A DNA stretch of 23,536 nt from a virus, in IMG/VR virus record IMGVR_UViG_3300019886_000028, positions 1-23,536 of that record; one strand, written 5' to 3'. A program made the translations under genes and the position numbers. Shown in pieces: positions 6,120-13,417 of the stretch (position 1 is the stretch's first letter; each line of letters begins with the position of its first letter). The notes under the pieces were generated by a model. The model had not been told where the DNA came from and made no database searches. It worked only from the letters and a program-made list of their open reading frames with translations.

Positions 6120-6373
6120 AGAAAAATGAAACCCATGAGCGTATCATAACTTACTATTTAGAACCTCATGAAATAGATCAATTAATTTTAGATAAAGTTT
6201 CTAAAGAAGCTCAAGTTGGGACTAAACAATTTGCAGTAGAATTTGAAATTAATTATGAATTTGTCAAAGAAGGTTCTCCTGAATACAATACTCGCAAGAT
6301 TAAATGTACTGTAAAAATTAAGCATGATCTAATTAAAGCTGCTCAACCTCAATCAGTAGAGAAAACAATTTAA
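6116..6373 (+). CDS. hypothetical protein (85 aa)
   Basis: This 85-residue protein has a helical start (LEPHEIDQLILDKVSKEA) and a strand-rich second half (FAVEFEINYEFV, RKIKCTVKIKH). The ATG overlaps the preceding stop (ATGA, 6116-6119) and has AAAGG upstream. It sits directly before the Sak4-like ATPase gene, with no gap. No known domain is recognised. Its small strand-rich character would allow a binding-partner role in the recombination set, but that is speculation. Confidence 0.7.
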   Translation: MKKNETHERIITYYLEPHEIDQLILDKVSKEAQVGTKQFAVEFEINYEFVKEGSPEYNTRKIKCTVKIKHDLIKAAQPQSVEKTI

Positions 6374-7048
6374 ATGCAAATGTCTGATCTAAGACCAGCC
6401 CGTGACTTCGCATTACAGTTTGGCTGCAAAGCATTAATCTATGGAGGAGCAGGCACGGGCAAGACACCAATTTTTAATACTGCTCCTCGCCCATTGCTGT
6501 TAGCGTGCGAGCCCGGACTACTATCAATGCGTGGTAGCACTATTCCAACGTATGAAGCTTACACAGCACCACGAATTGATGAATTTTTTAAATGGTTTTT
6601 TAATTCAGCAGAAACTAAAAACTTTGATACGCTTGGTATTGACAGCACGTCACAAATGGCAGATATATATCTTCAAGATGCCGCAAAGACTATTAAGCAT
6701 GGCTTGCAGCAATATGGCGAAATGGCAACCAAGACCATGAACCATTTGCGTACACTTTACTTTACACGTCAGAAGCACACGTATCTAATTTGTAAGGAGG
6801 AAATTTTAACAATAAATAATATTCAAATGAGACGGCCCTATTTTCCGGGTAAGCAGCTAAACGTTGACATACCTTTTATGTTTGATGTTATCGCGCATCT
6901 TTCTAAAGTGCCTATCCCGAATGTAGGAGAACAATTAGCCTTCCGTTGCATTGGTTCTTATGATGTAATGGCACGTAATAGAGTTGGTACACTAAACGAA
7001 TTTGAACCGCCGGACTTTACGGCAATTGTCAATAAATGTATGGTGTGA
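6374..7048 (+). CDS. Sak4-like RecA-fold ATPase (single-strand annealing)
   Basis: The 224-residue protein has Walker A GGAGTGKT (24-31) and a Walker B-like FDTLGIDST (84-92). These are followed by the QYGEMATKTMNHLRTLYF segment and a KHTYLICKEE strand, as in the AAA_24 / Sak4 family. Sak4 proteins are short RecA-like ATPases of phages that promote annealing or strand exchange, usually together with a phage SSB. An SSB-like gene lies downstream at 8240, supporting the assignment. The usual length is about 220-260 residues, so this copy is complete. A second ATG two codons in (6380) is possible. There is no clear Shine-Dalgarno. Confidence 0.8.
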   Translation: MQMSDLRPARDFALQFGCKALIYGGAGTGKTPIFNTAPRPLLLACEPGLLSMRGSTIPTYEAYTAPRIDEFFKWFFNSAETKNFDTLGIDSTSQMADIYLQDAAKTIKHGLQQYGEMATKTMNHLRTLYFTRQKHTYLICKEEILTINNIQMRRPYFPGKQLNVDIPFMFDVIAHLSKVPIPNVGEQLAFRCIGSYDVMARNRVGTLNEFEPPDFTAIVNKCMV

Positions 7049-7049
7049 A

Positions 7050-7259
7050 ATGGCAGAAAAACTAATTGACATAGCTGCTGAACTACGCCACGAAACAGAT
7101 AAAGCCTATCTAATCTATGATGGTAGGTCAGAAATTAAAAAGGGAGACACAGCACCTAGTGAGTTACGCGTATGGGTGCCTAAGTCTCAAGTTGAAATGA
7201 ATGATGACAAAACTTTTACAATGCCAGAATGGCTGGCGTTGGAAAAAGGATTTATATGA
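7050..7259 (+). CDS. small conserved phage protein (69 aa)
   Basis: The start is taken at the ATG at 7050, one base after the Sak4 stop. An upstream in-frame start would overlap Sak4 by 47 bases and adds an unlikely basic stretch. The product (ELRHETDKAYLIYDG, then LRVWVPKSQVEMN and FTMPEWLALEKGF) matches a small strand-rich phage protein family with the T-x-K-A-x-L and W-x-P-K-S-Q signatures, commonly placed beside replication or recombination genes. The function is unknown. Confidence 0.7.
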   Translation: MAEKLIDIAAELRHETDKAYLIYDGRSEIKKGDTAPSELRVWVPKSQVEMNDDKTFTMPEWLALEKGFI

Positions 7260-7294
7260 AATATTACAGTACAGTTTATGAAAAGGAAATAACA

Positions 7295-7441
7295 ATGCCT
7301 GCTAAAACTAAACCTAAAAAGCGTGGTCGCAAGCTTGGCGTAAAGGTTGGACCTTACAAAATTATCACTCTTAAAATGCTTCATGAGCAGCTTAAGGAAT
7401 TGAAGGCTCAAGTTGCTAAACATGAAAAGGTGTTAGGCTGA
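7295..7441 (+). CDS. small basic coiled-coil protein (48 aa)
   Basis: The product begins MPAKTKPKKRGRKLGVK, a strongly basic segment of AT-hook-like character (KKRGRK), and ends with a short coiled coil (LKMLHEQLKELKAQVAKHEK). It may bind DNA or RNA non-specifically and dimerise. The ATG at 7295 has AAGGA eight bases upstream, while earlier in-frame starts (7229, 7256) lack one, although 7256 overlaps the previous stop as ATGA. The stop overlaps the next ATG by one base. Confidence 0.65.
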   Translation: MPAKTKPKKRGRKLGVKVGPYKIITLKMLHEQLKELKAQVAKHEKVLG

Positions 7442-7656
7442 TGATGTATGGATACAAACAATATCGCCGTACACAAATTGCTGAAATGATACCTTGGTTT
7501 ATTGGATTTGATATGGACGGCGTTAGCGTTTCTGCACCAGATAAGCAGAAAGGATCACCAAAGGAAGGTGACATGATTGCACGCAATCCTAAAAACCATG
7601 AAGATAGATGGTTAGTTGCGTGTCAATACTTTAATGATAATTTTGAGGAAATGTAA
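7441..7656 (+). CDS. small conserved phage protein (71 aa)
   Basis: This protein carries the signature YRRTQIAEM near the start, then VSVSAPDKQKGSPKEGDMIA and ARNPKNHEDRWLVACQYF with NFEEM at the end. The GDMIARNPKN...WLVA..YF pattern belongs to a widespread phage family of unknown function found in many tailed phages. The start at 7441 shares its A with the previous stop (TGATG). A second ATG follows immediately. AAGG lies about ten bases upstream. Confidence 0.75.
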   Translation: MMYGYKQYRRTQIAEMIPWFIGFDMDGVSVSAPDKQKGSPKEGDMIARNPKNHEDRWLVACQYFNDNFEEM

Positions 7657-7658
7657 AA

Positions 7659-7931
7659 ATGATTATTCCCACAATTGGACGTATTATGTGGTACTGGCCA
7701 GATAAACAGTATCGCGGCAAACTCCCTTGGGCTGCAATTGTCACTGACGTACATAGCGATAATATGGTTAGCCTTGCTGTGTTTGCTTCAAATGGCGACA
7801 CTATATTGGGCGGTAAACGGTCTGTACCTGTTGTACAAGACGGAAGTCCAAATATTGCTGGCGATAGCCCGTATGTCGAATGGATGCCATATCAAGTTGG
7901 TCAAGCTAAGAAAGATAAAATCAATGGATGA
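7659..7931 (+). CDS. conserved phage protein (90 aa)
   Basis: The product is mostly beta: IGRIMWYWPDKQYRGKLPWA, then AIVTDVHSDNMVSLAVFASN and a closing YVEWMPYQVGQAKK. This order (GR-x-V/M-W-Y, AAIVT-x-V, G-x-x-x-WMPYQ-x-GQ) recurs in small phage proteins near replication genes, and no function is known to me. GAGG is about ten bases before the ATG. The 3' end overlaps the start of the gp49-like gene by eight bases. Confidence 0.75.
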   Translation: MIIPTIGRIMWYWPDKQYRGKLPWAAIVTDVHSDNMVSLAVFASNGDTILGGKRSVPVVQDGSPNIAGDSPYVEWMPYQVGQAKKDKING

Positions 7932-8226
7932 AAACAAACTCGAAGCTGAGCTAACAGCGCTAGGCTTAAACGCACCACGCCTTTCGCCAACGCTAATAAG
8001 TGAAACTATCATAGCAGAACAGTACTATGTATTTCCGGGTACAGTTATGACTGTATGCTGTCTTACACTTCAGAATGGTTTCAATGTTGTGGGTACGTCT
8101 GCTCCTGCTTCACCTGAAAATTTTAATGAAGCTAAGGGCAGGGAAATTGCTAAGGATAAAGCACGCGAACAGATTTGGGCATTAGAAGGGTATTTGCTCA
8201 AGTCTAAACTCAACAAGACCCTTTAA
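7924..8226 (+). CDS. Gp49-family phage protein (100 aa)
   Basis: The 100-residue product contains YYVFPGTVMTVCCLTLQNGF, then VVGTSAPASPENFNEAKGRE and AKDKAREQIWALEGYLL. This is the conserved core of the phage Gp49-like family (TVCCLTLQNGF, S-A-x-x-SPENF, R-x-x-IW-x-LEGYL). The family is common, and its function is not firmly known. The ATG at 7924 lies inside the previous gene (8-base overlap), and a much longer upstream reading would only shadow that gene. Cysteines 45 and 46 are adjacent, which makes a metal site unlikely. Confidence 0.8.
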   Translation: MDENKLEAELTALGLNAPRLSPTLISETIIAEQYYVFPGTVMTVCCLTLQNGFNVVGTSAPASPENFNEAKGREIAKDKAREQIWALEGYLLKSKLNKTL

Positions 8227-8239
8227 GGATAAACAACTA

Positions 8240-8878
8240 ATGTCGCCGTACAACGCAACTTTCGACGCTAACCAATTCGAACCACGTCAATCTGCTGGTG
8301 GTCATCCAGTCGGAAATAAGTTTCCATTTGAAATTAGTCACACTGAAGTTAAGCCTACCAAGGATGGTACTGGTGGAATGTTTGTTGTGACATTCACAAC
8401 GCCAGCAGGACAGATTGACTATCGTTACAATCTGTTTAATCAGAGCGCTAAGGCTGTTGAAATTGCTCATGGTCAATTCTCAGCACTTTGCCGCGCTGTT
8501 GGTCGCTATCAGGTTGATTTTAACAATGATGGCGCAATCCTTCGCGGTGCTAAAGGTTGCTTGGATGTTAACTATCAAAAGGGCGAAGAACCTACCGCTG
8601 AGCGTCCTGAAGGTGGTTATGTTGAAGTCAAGAAAATCTATGACGTGAATGGCAATGAACCGGGCAAGGCTCCTGCCCAAGCTGCTCCTGCTCAGGGGTT
8701 TGCCAACCAAGGCCCAGCGCCAGCAGCAGGGCAAGTCCTACAGCAGCAGTCGGGCGGCGGTTGGGGGAATGGTGCCCAGCCTGCGGCAAACGCACCAGCG
8801 GCTTCCCAGCAGACCGCGCAAGCATGGTCTCCCGGTGGTCAAGGAAATACGGCAAATCCACCATGGGGTTCGCGCTAG
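8240..8878 (+). CDS. DUF669-like single-stranded-DNA-binding protein (212 aa)
   Basis: Residues 1-130 form the strand-rich core: KFPFEISHTEVKPTKDGTGG, MFVVTFTTPAG, YNLFNQSAKAVEIAHGQFSA and LCRAVGRYQVDF, as in DUF669-type phage proteins, which act as SSBs beside Sak4 annealases. Residues 140-212 are a Gln/Ala/Pro/Gly-rich disordered tail. Bacterial SSBs end in an acidic tip with Pro-Phe. This one ends NPPWGSR, with no acidic cluster, so it should not recruit host SSB partners in the usual way. The tail is much more GC-rich than the surrounding DNA. AAGGA lies about ten bases before the ATG. The DNA-binding role is inferred from the core pattern and from context. Confidence 0.7.
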   Translation: MSPYNATFDANQFEPRQSAGGHPVGNKFPFEISHTEVKPTKDGTGGMFVVTFTTPAGQIDYRYNLFNQSAKAVEIAHGQFSALCRAVGRYQVDFNNDGAILRGAKGCLDVNYQKGEEPTAERPEGGYVEVKKIYDVNGNEPGKAPAQAAPAQGFANQGPAPAAGQVLQQQSGGGWGNGAQPAANAPAASQQTAQAWSPGGQGNTANPPWGSR

Positions 8879-8913
8879 AACGAAGCCCGATAAGAGCCAT
8901 AGCGCGTAAACTA

Positions 8914-8955
8914 AAACCGTTGGCTTTGATACAAGGTCAACGGTTTCTTTTTATT
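8914..8955 (+). terminator. intrinsic terminator
   Basis: AAACCGTTG (8914-8922) pairs with CAACGGTTT (8938-8946), a 9-bp stem with a 15-nt loop, followed by CTTTTTATT. It lies 35 bases after the SSB-like gene and would end or weaken the transcript before the nuclease gene. The stem is of moderate GC content, so read-through to 8975 onwards is likely unless another promoter exists there. Confidence 0.65.
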
Positions 8956-8974
8956 CCCACACAAAGGTCACCTG

Positions 8975-9832
8975 ATGCTTGATTTAAATAATAAAGATGA
9001 CCGCAATAAACTAGAAGAATTGATTACTGATGATATTAATCAGTTTTGCGCAACCTATTATGAAAGTGGCCATAGAAAGCATTTAGGAGCTTCAGAGTTA
9101 GGCGAGGAATGTTGGCGCAAACTCTGGTATGGTTTTAGATGGACTAAACGGCAGGTGCATGACGGCAGAATACTGCGCTTATTCAACGTTGGTCATTCTG
9201 CTGAGCCTCGCTTTATTACTTATTTGCGCGGCATTGGATTTGAAGTTAGGGAGTTTGATGAAAATGGCAAACAGTTTAGAATTAGTGGAGCGAACGGACA
9301 CTACGGTGGTTCCCTTGATGGAATGTGTAAAGCCCCCGCACGCTATGAAATTAGCGAAGATGTTGTACTCCTCAATGAATATAAAACTAATGGAACAGGA
9401 GCAGGTTACACCAATGTAGTCAAAGGGCTACAAAAAGCCAAGCCCAAACACTTTGCGCAAATGAGCCAATACGGTTTTAAAAAAGGTTTAAAGTACGGTC
9501 TATATTTAATTGAAAATAAAAATGACAGTGACATAACGGTTAAGATTGTTATACTTGATTGGAATTTAGGTGCTCAAATGGAGCGCAAGGCTGAAGAAAT
9601 AATTTTTGCTAAAGAGCCTCCCCCGCGCATATCTGATAACCCTGCGTTTCAAGCGTGCCAATGGTGCCATCAAAGAGATATCTGTCACAAAGGAGAACAG
9701 CCTGAACGTAATTGTAGAAGCTGTAGGCAATGTTCGCCAGTCGAAGAAGGACAATGGCATTGCTCTAAATTTAATGATGTTGTGCCTGATGATTTTATAG
9801 TCAAGGGTTGTCCAGATTGGTTGCCAATTTAA
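8975..9832 (+). CDS. Cas4/RecB-like PD-(D/E)XK nuclease with extra zinc module
   Basis: The 285-residue protein shows the catalytic core HSAE (74-77), GGSLDG with Asp115, NEYK with Glu135 and Lys137, and QMSQYG (162-167). Cys46 in GEECWRK together with Cys228, Cys231 and Cys237 (CQWCHQRDIC) matches the four-cysteine cluster of Cas4/AddB-type nucleases, likely Fe-S. A second Cys set at the C-terminus (247, 250, 253, 263, 279; CRSCRQC...C...GCPDW) is extra and probably binds zinc. Such nucleases process DNA ends in recombination and replication, which fits the Sak4 and helicase neighbours. AAAGG lies before the ATG. Confidence 0.8.
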   Translation: MLDLNNKDDRNKLEELITDDINQFCATYYESGHRKHLGASELGEECWRKLWYGFRWTKRQVHDGRILRLFNVGHSAEPRFITYLRGIGFEVREFDENGKQFRISGANGHYGGSLDGMCKAPARYEISEDVVLLNEYKTNGTGAGYTNVVKGLQKAKPKHFAQMSQYGFKKGLKYGLYLIENKNDSDITVKIVILDWNLGAQMERKAEEIIFAKEPPPRISDNPAFQACQWCHQRDICHKGEQPERNCRSCRQCSPVEEGQWHCSKFNDVVPDDFIVKGCPDWLPI

Positions 9833-9833
9833 A

Positions 9834-11429
9834 ATGATAACACCTAGATATTATCAGGAAGAAGCTCTAAAAGCTGTTTACCAATTCTTTATGACACATA
9901 AAGAAGGTAATCCACTTATCGGGCTTCCTACTGGTACTGGCAAGTCAGTACTACCTGCTATTTTTATTAATCGCGTTATGAAGCAATGGCCAAATCAACG
10001 TTTTCTTTTGGTGACGCACGTCAAAGAATTAATCGCGCAAAACGCTAATGTCATGATGAAAGTATGGCCTGAAGCGCCACTTGGAATTTACAGTGCTGGT
10101 TTAAAACTTAAACAAACTGCTCAGCCTATCGTGTTCGGCGGCATTCAAAGTATGATAAGAAATCCTGCTTTATTTGGCCATCGCGATATCGCTTTTGTTG
10201 ATGAAGCTCACTTGGTTTCTGCCAATGACAGCAGCCAATATCAAACTTTTTTTGCTCATTTAAAATTGATTAATCCGAATTTAAAGATTATAGGAATGTC
10301 CGCGACCCTGTACCGCATGGGCATGGGGATGATCACAGAAAACGGCCTTTTCTCGCATGTCGCGTATGACATGACGAATATGGACGGCTTCAATAGGCTG
10401 GTAAATGAAGGTTTTATTTCTCCTTTAATTCCACTCCGCACTAAAACAGAACTAGACATTTCAGACGTTAGCGTACAGCAAGGCGAGTTTGTCGCGACAC
10501 AACTTCAAGGGGCAGTTGATAAAGCTCCTATAACTTTTAAAGCACTTCAGGAATTGGTACATGCCGGGCAATCCAGAAAATCTTGGCTTATCTTTGCATC
10601 AGGAATTGAACACGCTGAACATATCGCTGAGCAACTTGGGGCTTTTGGTGTTGACTGCGCACCTGTCCATTCCAAGCGGCCAGCGGAATATAATGATGCC
10701 GCAATTAAAGCGTTTAAAGCAAATGAGCTTAGAGCTATCGTCAATTACGGAAAGCTTACGACAGGCTTTGATCACCCATCCATCGACTTAATCGGAATGC
10801 TGCGTCCTACGTTATCTGTGCCTCTATGGGTACAAATGTTAGGACGTGGTACTAGGCCAGCAGACGGCAAAAAGAATTGTTTGGTCATGGATTTTGCTCG
10901 TAATACACCGCGTCTAGGACCAATTAATGATCCTCAAATACCCACAAAGAAAAGCTCTGCTCCCGGTGAAATGCCAATTAAAATTTGCGAAAACTGCGGT
11001 ACGTACAATCATATCTCTGCTAGACTTTGCTGTAATTGTGGGGAGCAGTTTAGCTTTCAGCAAAAGTTAGTTGGCAAAGCAGGAAGCGACGAATTAATTA
11101 AAGTTGCTGCAACCGAAGCTGTACCGATCATTGAGACATTCAATGTAGTATCTGCTCACTACGTCAAGCACGATGGAAAATTTGGTAAGCCTCCTACTTT
11201 AAAAGCAACTTATTTCACCAGCGGATTAGCCTTTAAAGAATTTGTTTGCTTGGAACACAATGGAATGGCTGGTAAGATAGCGCGGGATTGGTGGCGACGC
11301 AGGCATAAGGAAGAACCACCTAGGACAGTTGATGAAGCATTAGGGTTTGTTTCGCAGTTACGAGTGCCTAGACAGATTAGAGTGCATGTTAATAAAACTT
11401 ATCCTGAGATTTTAAATGCGGAGTTTTAA
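9834..11429 (+). CDS. SF2 DEAD/DEAH-type DNA helicase with zinc ribbon (531 aa)
   Basis: The helicase motifs are in order: LPTGTGKS (motif I, about 35-42), IAFVDEAHL (motif II, about 122-130), GMSATLYR (motif III), FASG (motif IV), VNYGKLTTGFDHPS (motif V) and QMLGRGTRPADGK (motif VI). A C-terminal zinc ribbon follows (CENCGTYNHISARLCCNCGE, two CxxC pairs). The tail includes a basic DWWRRRHKEE segment that I recall from related phage helicases. It resembles UvsW-like or SSL2-like enzymes that remodel forks and recombination intermediates. The start directly follows the nuclease stop (one base apart), so the two are probably co-expressed. Confidence 0.85.
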   Translation: MITPRYYQEEALKAVYQFFMTHKEGNPLIGLPTGTGKSVLPAIFINRVMKQWPNQRFLLVTHVKELIAQNANVMMKVWPEAPLGIYSAGLKLKQTAQPIVFGGIQSMIRNPALFGHRDIAFVDEAHLVSANDSSQYQTFFAHLKLINPNLKIIGMSATLYRMGMGMITENGLFSHVAYDMTNMDGFNRLVNEGFISPLIPLRTKTELDISDVSVQQGEFVATQLQGAVDKAPITFKALQELVHAGQSRKSWLIFASGIEHAEHIAEQLGAFGVDCAPVHSKRPAEYNDAAIKAFKANELRAIVNYGKLTTGFDHPSIDLIGMLRPTLSVPLWVQMLGRGTRPADGKKNCLVMDFARNTPRLGPINDPQIPTKKSSAPGEMPIKICENCGTYNHISARLCCNCGEQFSFQQKLVGKAGSDELIKVAATEAVPIIETFNVVSAHYVKHDGKFGKPPTLKATYFTSGLAFKEFVCLEHNGMAGKIARDWWRRRHKEEPPRTVDEALGFVSQLRVPRQIRVHVNKTYPEILNAEF

Positions 11430-11431
11430 TA

Positions 11432-11605
11432 ATGCTGCGCACCTTAATAGCCCTAATAGTTTTCTGTTTAACCCTGAGCGTATCTTATGTGACCGATGCT
11501 AGACGCTATCGACATAGGCACCATTACGTTAAGCAGATTGTTCCTCTACCGCAGGAAAGAATAGCTACGTTTGAAGATTTGTGGAATGAAAGAAGTTTAA
11601 AATGA
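11432..11605 (+). CDS. small exported His/Arg-rich protein (57 aa)
   Basis: The 57-residue product begins MLRTLIALIVFCLTLSVSYV, a hydrophobic signal-like segment, followed by DARRYRHRHHYVKQIVPLP. GGAG lies directly over the helicase stop codon, eight bases before the ATG, and the 16-base site-plus-start (11420-11435) is identical to that at 5043-5058. The stop overlaps the DUF3310 start. The mature part is short, basic and His-rich, so metal or surface binding is conceivable. It is one of three exported-type proteins in the replication block. I do not recognise the family. Confidence 0.7.
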   Translation: MLRTLIALIVFCLTLSVSYVTDARRYRHRHHYVKQIVPLPQERIATFEDLWNERSLK

Positions 11606-11829
11606 ATGAAAAAATAAATCATCCTAATCATTACGGCGGTAAAGACAATCCTTATGAAGCTATCAAAGTTATTGAAGCATGGGAGCTTGGATTTAATTTA
11701 GGAAACACTGTAAAGTATATAAGCAGGGCAGGTAAAAAAGAAAGTTTATTGGAAGATTTAAAGAAAGCAGCTTGGTATCTTGATAGAGAAATTAAAAATG
11801 CAGAAAACGCATTGCCTAAGAGGACATGA
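11602..11829 (+). CDS. DUF3310 phage protein (75 aa)
   Basis: NHPNHYGGKDNPYEAIKVIE, then LGNTVKYISRAGKKESLLED and DLKKAAWYLDREI is the DUF3310 signature (H-P-x-H-Y, E-x-I-x-V-I-E, A/G-N-x-V-K-Y-x-x-R-x-G-K, L-x-K-A-x-W-Y-L). The family is widespread in phages, and a nucleotide-metabolism role has been proposed for related phage proteins, but the reaction here is not shown. The start overlaps the stop of the exported small protein (ATGA, 11602-11605), and the 3' end overlaps the next gene by 32 bases. Confidence 0.85.
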   Translation: MNEKINHPNHYGGKDNPYEAIKVIEAWELGFNLGNTVKYISRAGKKESLLEDLKKAAWYLDREIKNAENALPKRT

Positions 11830-12004
11830 ATATATAAAAGAAAATACAAGATGGTCTATCGGAAATAGCGGCAAGCCTCAACGTTCATGTAAGCAATGCA
11901 ATTCAATAAGAGTTAAATTAAAATATAAAAATGATAAAGCCTTTAGAGAAAAGAAGAAAGCTTATTCCAAGGAATATAAATGTACAAACAACCCAAACCA
12001 ATAA
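11798..12004 (+). CDS. small zinc-type Cys/His protein (68 aa)
   Basis: The product has CLRGHEYIKENTRWSI and SCKQCNSIRVKLKY, giving Cys6, His10, Cys31 and Cys34, a plausible zinc site. Its C-terminal half is very basic (KKKAYSKEYK). The C-x-x-GH-x-x-x-x-NT...R-x-C-x-x-C pattern is common in phage HNH-associated zinc segments, but no nuclease domain follows, so this may be a stand-alone or remnant module. The ATG at 11798 lies within the DUF3310 gene (32-base overlap). A TTG at 11780 is an alternative. Confidence 0.55.
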   Translation: MQKTHCLRGHEYIKENTRWSIGNSGKPQRSCKQCNSIRVKLKYKNDKAFREKKKAYSKEYKCTNNPNQ

Positions 12005-12222
12005 TGCGGCAAAATAATCATGCCGATTTTTATTCAGATGTTCACACTGCATTAGATAAAGTAATTAAAAATCCTATGACAATGCCGTATCAAAACTGTT
12101 TAAACTGTAAGCATTGGAATTTTGGAAAAGATTTGTGTACTAAGTTTGATGCAAAACCTCCGACTGAAATTATTGTTTATAGTTGTCCAGCCTATGAGGA
12201 TGATTTAGACATCCCTTTTTAG
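11980..12222 (+). CDS. small zinc-type protein ending in an SSB-like acidic tip (80 aa)
   Basis: Residues 38 onward read NCLNCKHWNFGKDLCTKFDA and IIVYSCPAYEDDLDIPF. The C-x2-C-x8-C-x-KF...P...C-P pattern matches the extra C-terminal module of the phage's own Cas4-like nuclease (about residues 250-280 there). The last residues, DDLDIPF, closely resemble the bacterial SSB C-terminal tip. AAGGA is well placed before the ATG at 11980. An ATG at 12004 sharing the previous stop has no Shine-Dalgarno. A role in binding host SSB partners or replication proteins is an inference. Confidence 0.6.
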   Translation: MYKQPKPIMRQNNHADFYSDVHTALDKVIKNPMTMPYQNCLNCKHWNFGKDLCTKFDAKPPTEIIVYSCPAYEDDLDIPF

Positions 12223-12241
12223 TTAGTAAGCTAGAGAAAGA

Positions 12242-12406
12242 ATGGATAAAATGACTAAACAAGAATTAATAATTTGCAATCAAATCGCTATCATGGAAGC
12301 TTTAAAAGTCATAATGGTTCATACTGATAAACCAGAACGCAACCCTATGGCTAATACTTGGCAATTTGATCATTTAAAAAAGATGATAGAAACAAGTCAA
12401 AAATAA
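12242..12406 (+). CDS. small hypothetical protein (54 aa)
   Basis: The ORF begins MDKMTKQELIICNQIAIMEA and ends LKKMIETSQK. It is helical and Met-rich, with a short NPMANTWQFDH turn in the middle. GAGAAAGA lies just before the ATG, a weak ribosome site, and a second ATG follows three codons later. The stop is directly next to the clamp gene's ATG, which implies co-translation. I see no domain. It is called because it fills the space between two clear genes in frame with both boundaries. Confidence 0.55.
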   Translation: MDKMTKQELIICNQIAIMEALKVIMVHTDKPERNPMANTWQFDHLKKMIETSQK

Positions 12407-13417
12407 ATGGCACGCGCACCACGCTCAACCAAGACTGAACCTACCAAATCAAGTTTGCTAACTGCTCTAGAGTTCTGCTCATGCGTATCTGATAAGTTAG
12501 GAGCAAGCTATGAAACGCATATTGGTTTGCGAAATCATTGGGCTATTGCTTTCAATGGGATTGTTGCTGCTGGGTCACCAATTGTGGAAGACATTTACGC
12601 TCACCCACACAATTTATTGCTCATCGAAGCTTTGTCAAAATGTGATGATGTTTTTTCATTAACTCAGCTAGACAATGGCAGGCTTTCAATCAAGTCTGGT
12701 AAGTTCAAAGCTGTAGTGCCTTGTCTTGATCCTGCGTTGATGCAAGACGCGCTGCCTGATCCTTTGCTAGCTCCCATCACCAATAAATTTAGGGACGCTG
12801 TAGCGGCTGTTGGCGTACTCGCAAACGAAGATGCTCAACACGTTCTAATGGCTTCTGTGCTTATGAACGGTGCTTCTGTTATCTCTACCAATCGCGTGAT
12901 GTTGCTGGAATACTGGCATGGGTTAGACCTTCCGTTTAATATTCCATTGCCAAAAGAATTTGTAACAGCATTGGTGAAGTGCAAAAAGAATTTAACAGGC
13001 TTTGGATTTAGTCGCTCTAGCGCTACCTTCTATTTCGAAGATGGATGTTGGCTTAGGACGCAATTATATTCTGACGAATGGCCAGATGTTTCGCGCATTC
13101 TAAACCGCGAAGCTAATCTATGGAATATTGATCCGCAGTTTTTTAAAGCTCTAGAAAGTGTTGCGCCATTCTCAGATGATGGTAATGTTTATTCTGATAC
13201 AAATCTTTTAATGTCTCATGCTGATCATGGAATAGGGGCCGAGTTTGAATGTAACGGCATTCCGAAAGGATTTATTTATCCGATTAAACAATTAATGATT
13301 ATGAAACCATACGTTCGCAAAATTGATTATATGGCTAATGGAGTTGCTGATAGTAGCTATTGTCTGGTGTTTCAAGGGGATAGTTTGAGAGGAATGATCA
13401 GTGGTCGTCAACGCTGA
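12407..13417 (+). CDS. DNA polymerase sliding-clamp-like protein (beta-clamp fold, 336 aa)
   Basis: Sequence features resemble the bacterial DNA polymerase III beta clamp. ISTNRVMLLEYW (159-170) stands where ATDGHRLA is found, followed by LPFNIPLPKEFVTALVKC (175-192) as in the 'PRK-x-x-x-E-L' strand-helix. LYSDEWPDVSRIL (220-232) matches the FPDY-x-x-V-I/L-P signature. The length (336) is slightly below the usual 360-375. Clamps ring the DNA and tether polymerases. The gene ends inside the next gene, the family B polymerase (17-base overlap), which supports a joint function. The Asp/Gly/His of the ATDGHR motif are not conserved, so this is a divergent member. No clamp loader is seen in this window. 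Confidence 0.7.
   Translation: MARAPRSTKTEPTKSSLLTALEFCSCVSDKLGASYETHIGLRNHWAIAFNGIVAAGSPIVEDIYAHPHNLLLIEALSKCDDVFSLTQLDNGRLSIKSGKFKAVVPCLDPALMQDALPDPLLAPITNKFRDAVAAVGVLANEDAQHVLMASVLMNGASVISTNRVMLLEYWHGLDLPFNIPLPKEFVTALVKCKKNLTGFGFSRSSATFYFEDGCWLRTQLYSDEWPDVSRILNREANLWNIDPQFFKALESVAPFSDDGNVYSDTNLLMSHADHGIGAEFECNGIPKGFIYPIKQLMIMKPYVRKIDYMANGVADSSYCLVFQGDSLRGMISGRQR

Noticed and set aside
7675-7923. Upstream extension of the gp49-like gene giving a 183-aa protein
   Set aside because: The added part overlaps the whole preceding gene in another frame. The ATG at 7924 fits the family length and the operon overlap pattern.
8649-8982. Overlapping plus-strand ORFs (8649-8909, 8761-8982) in the SSB tail region
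   Set aside because: They are shadows created by the GC-rich repetitive codons of the disordered tail.
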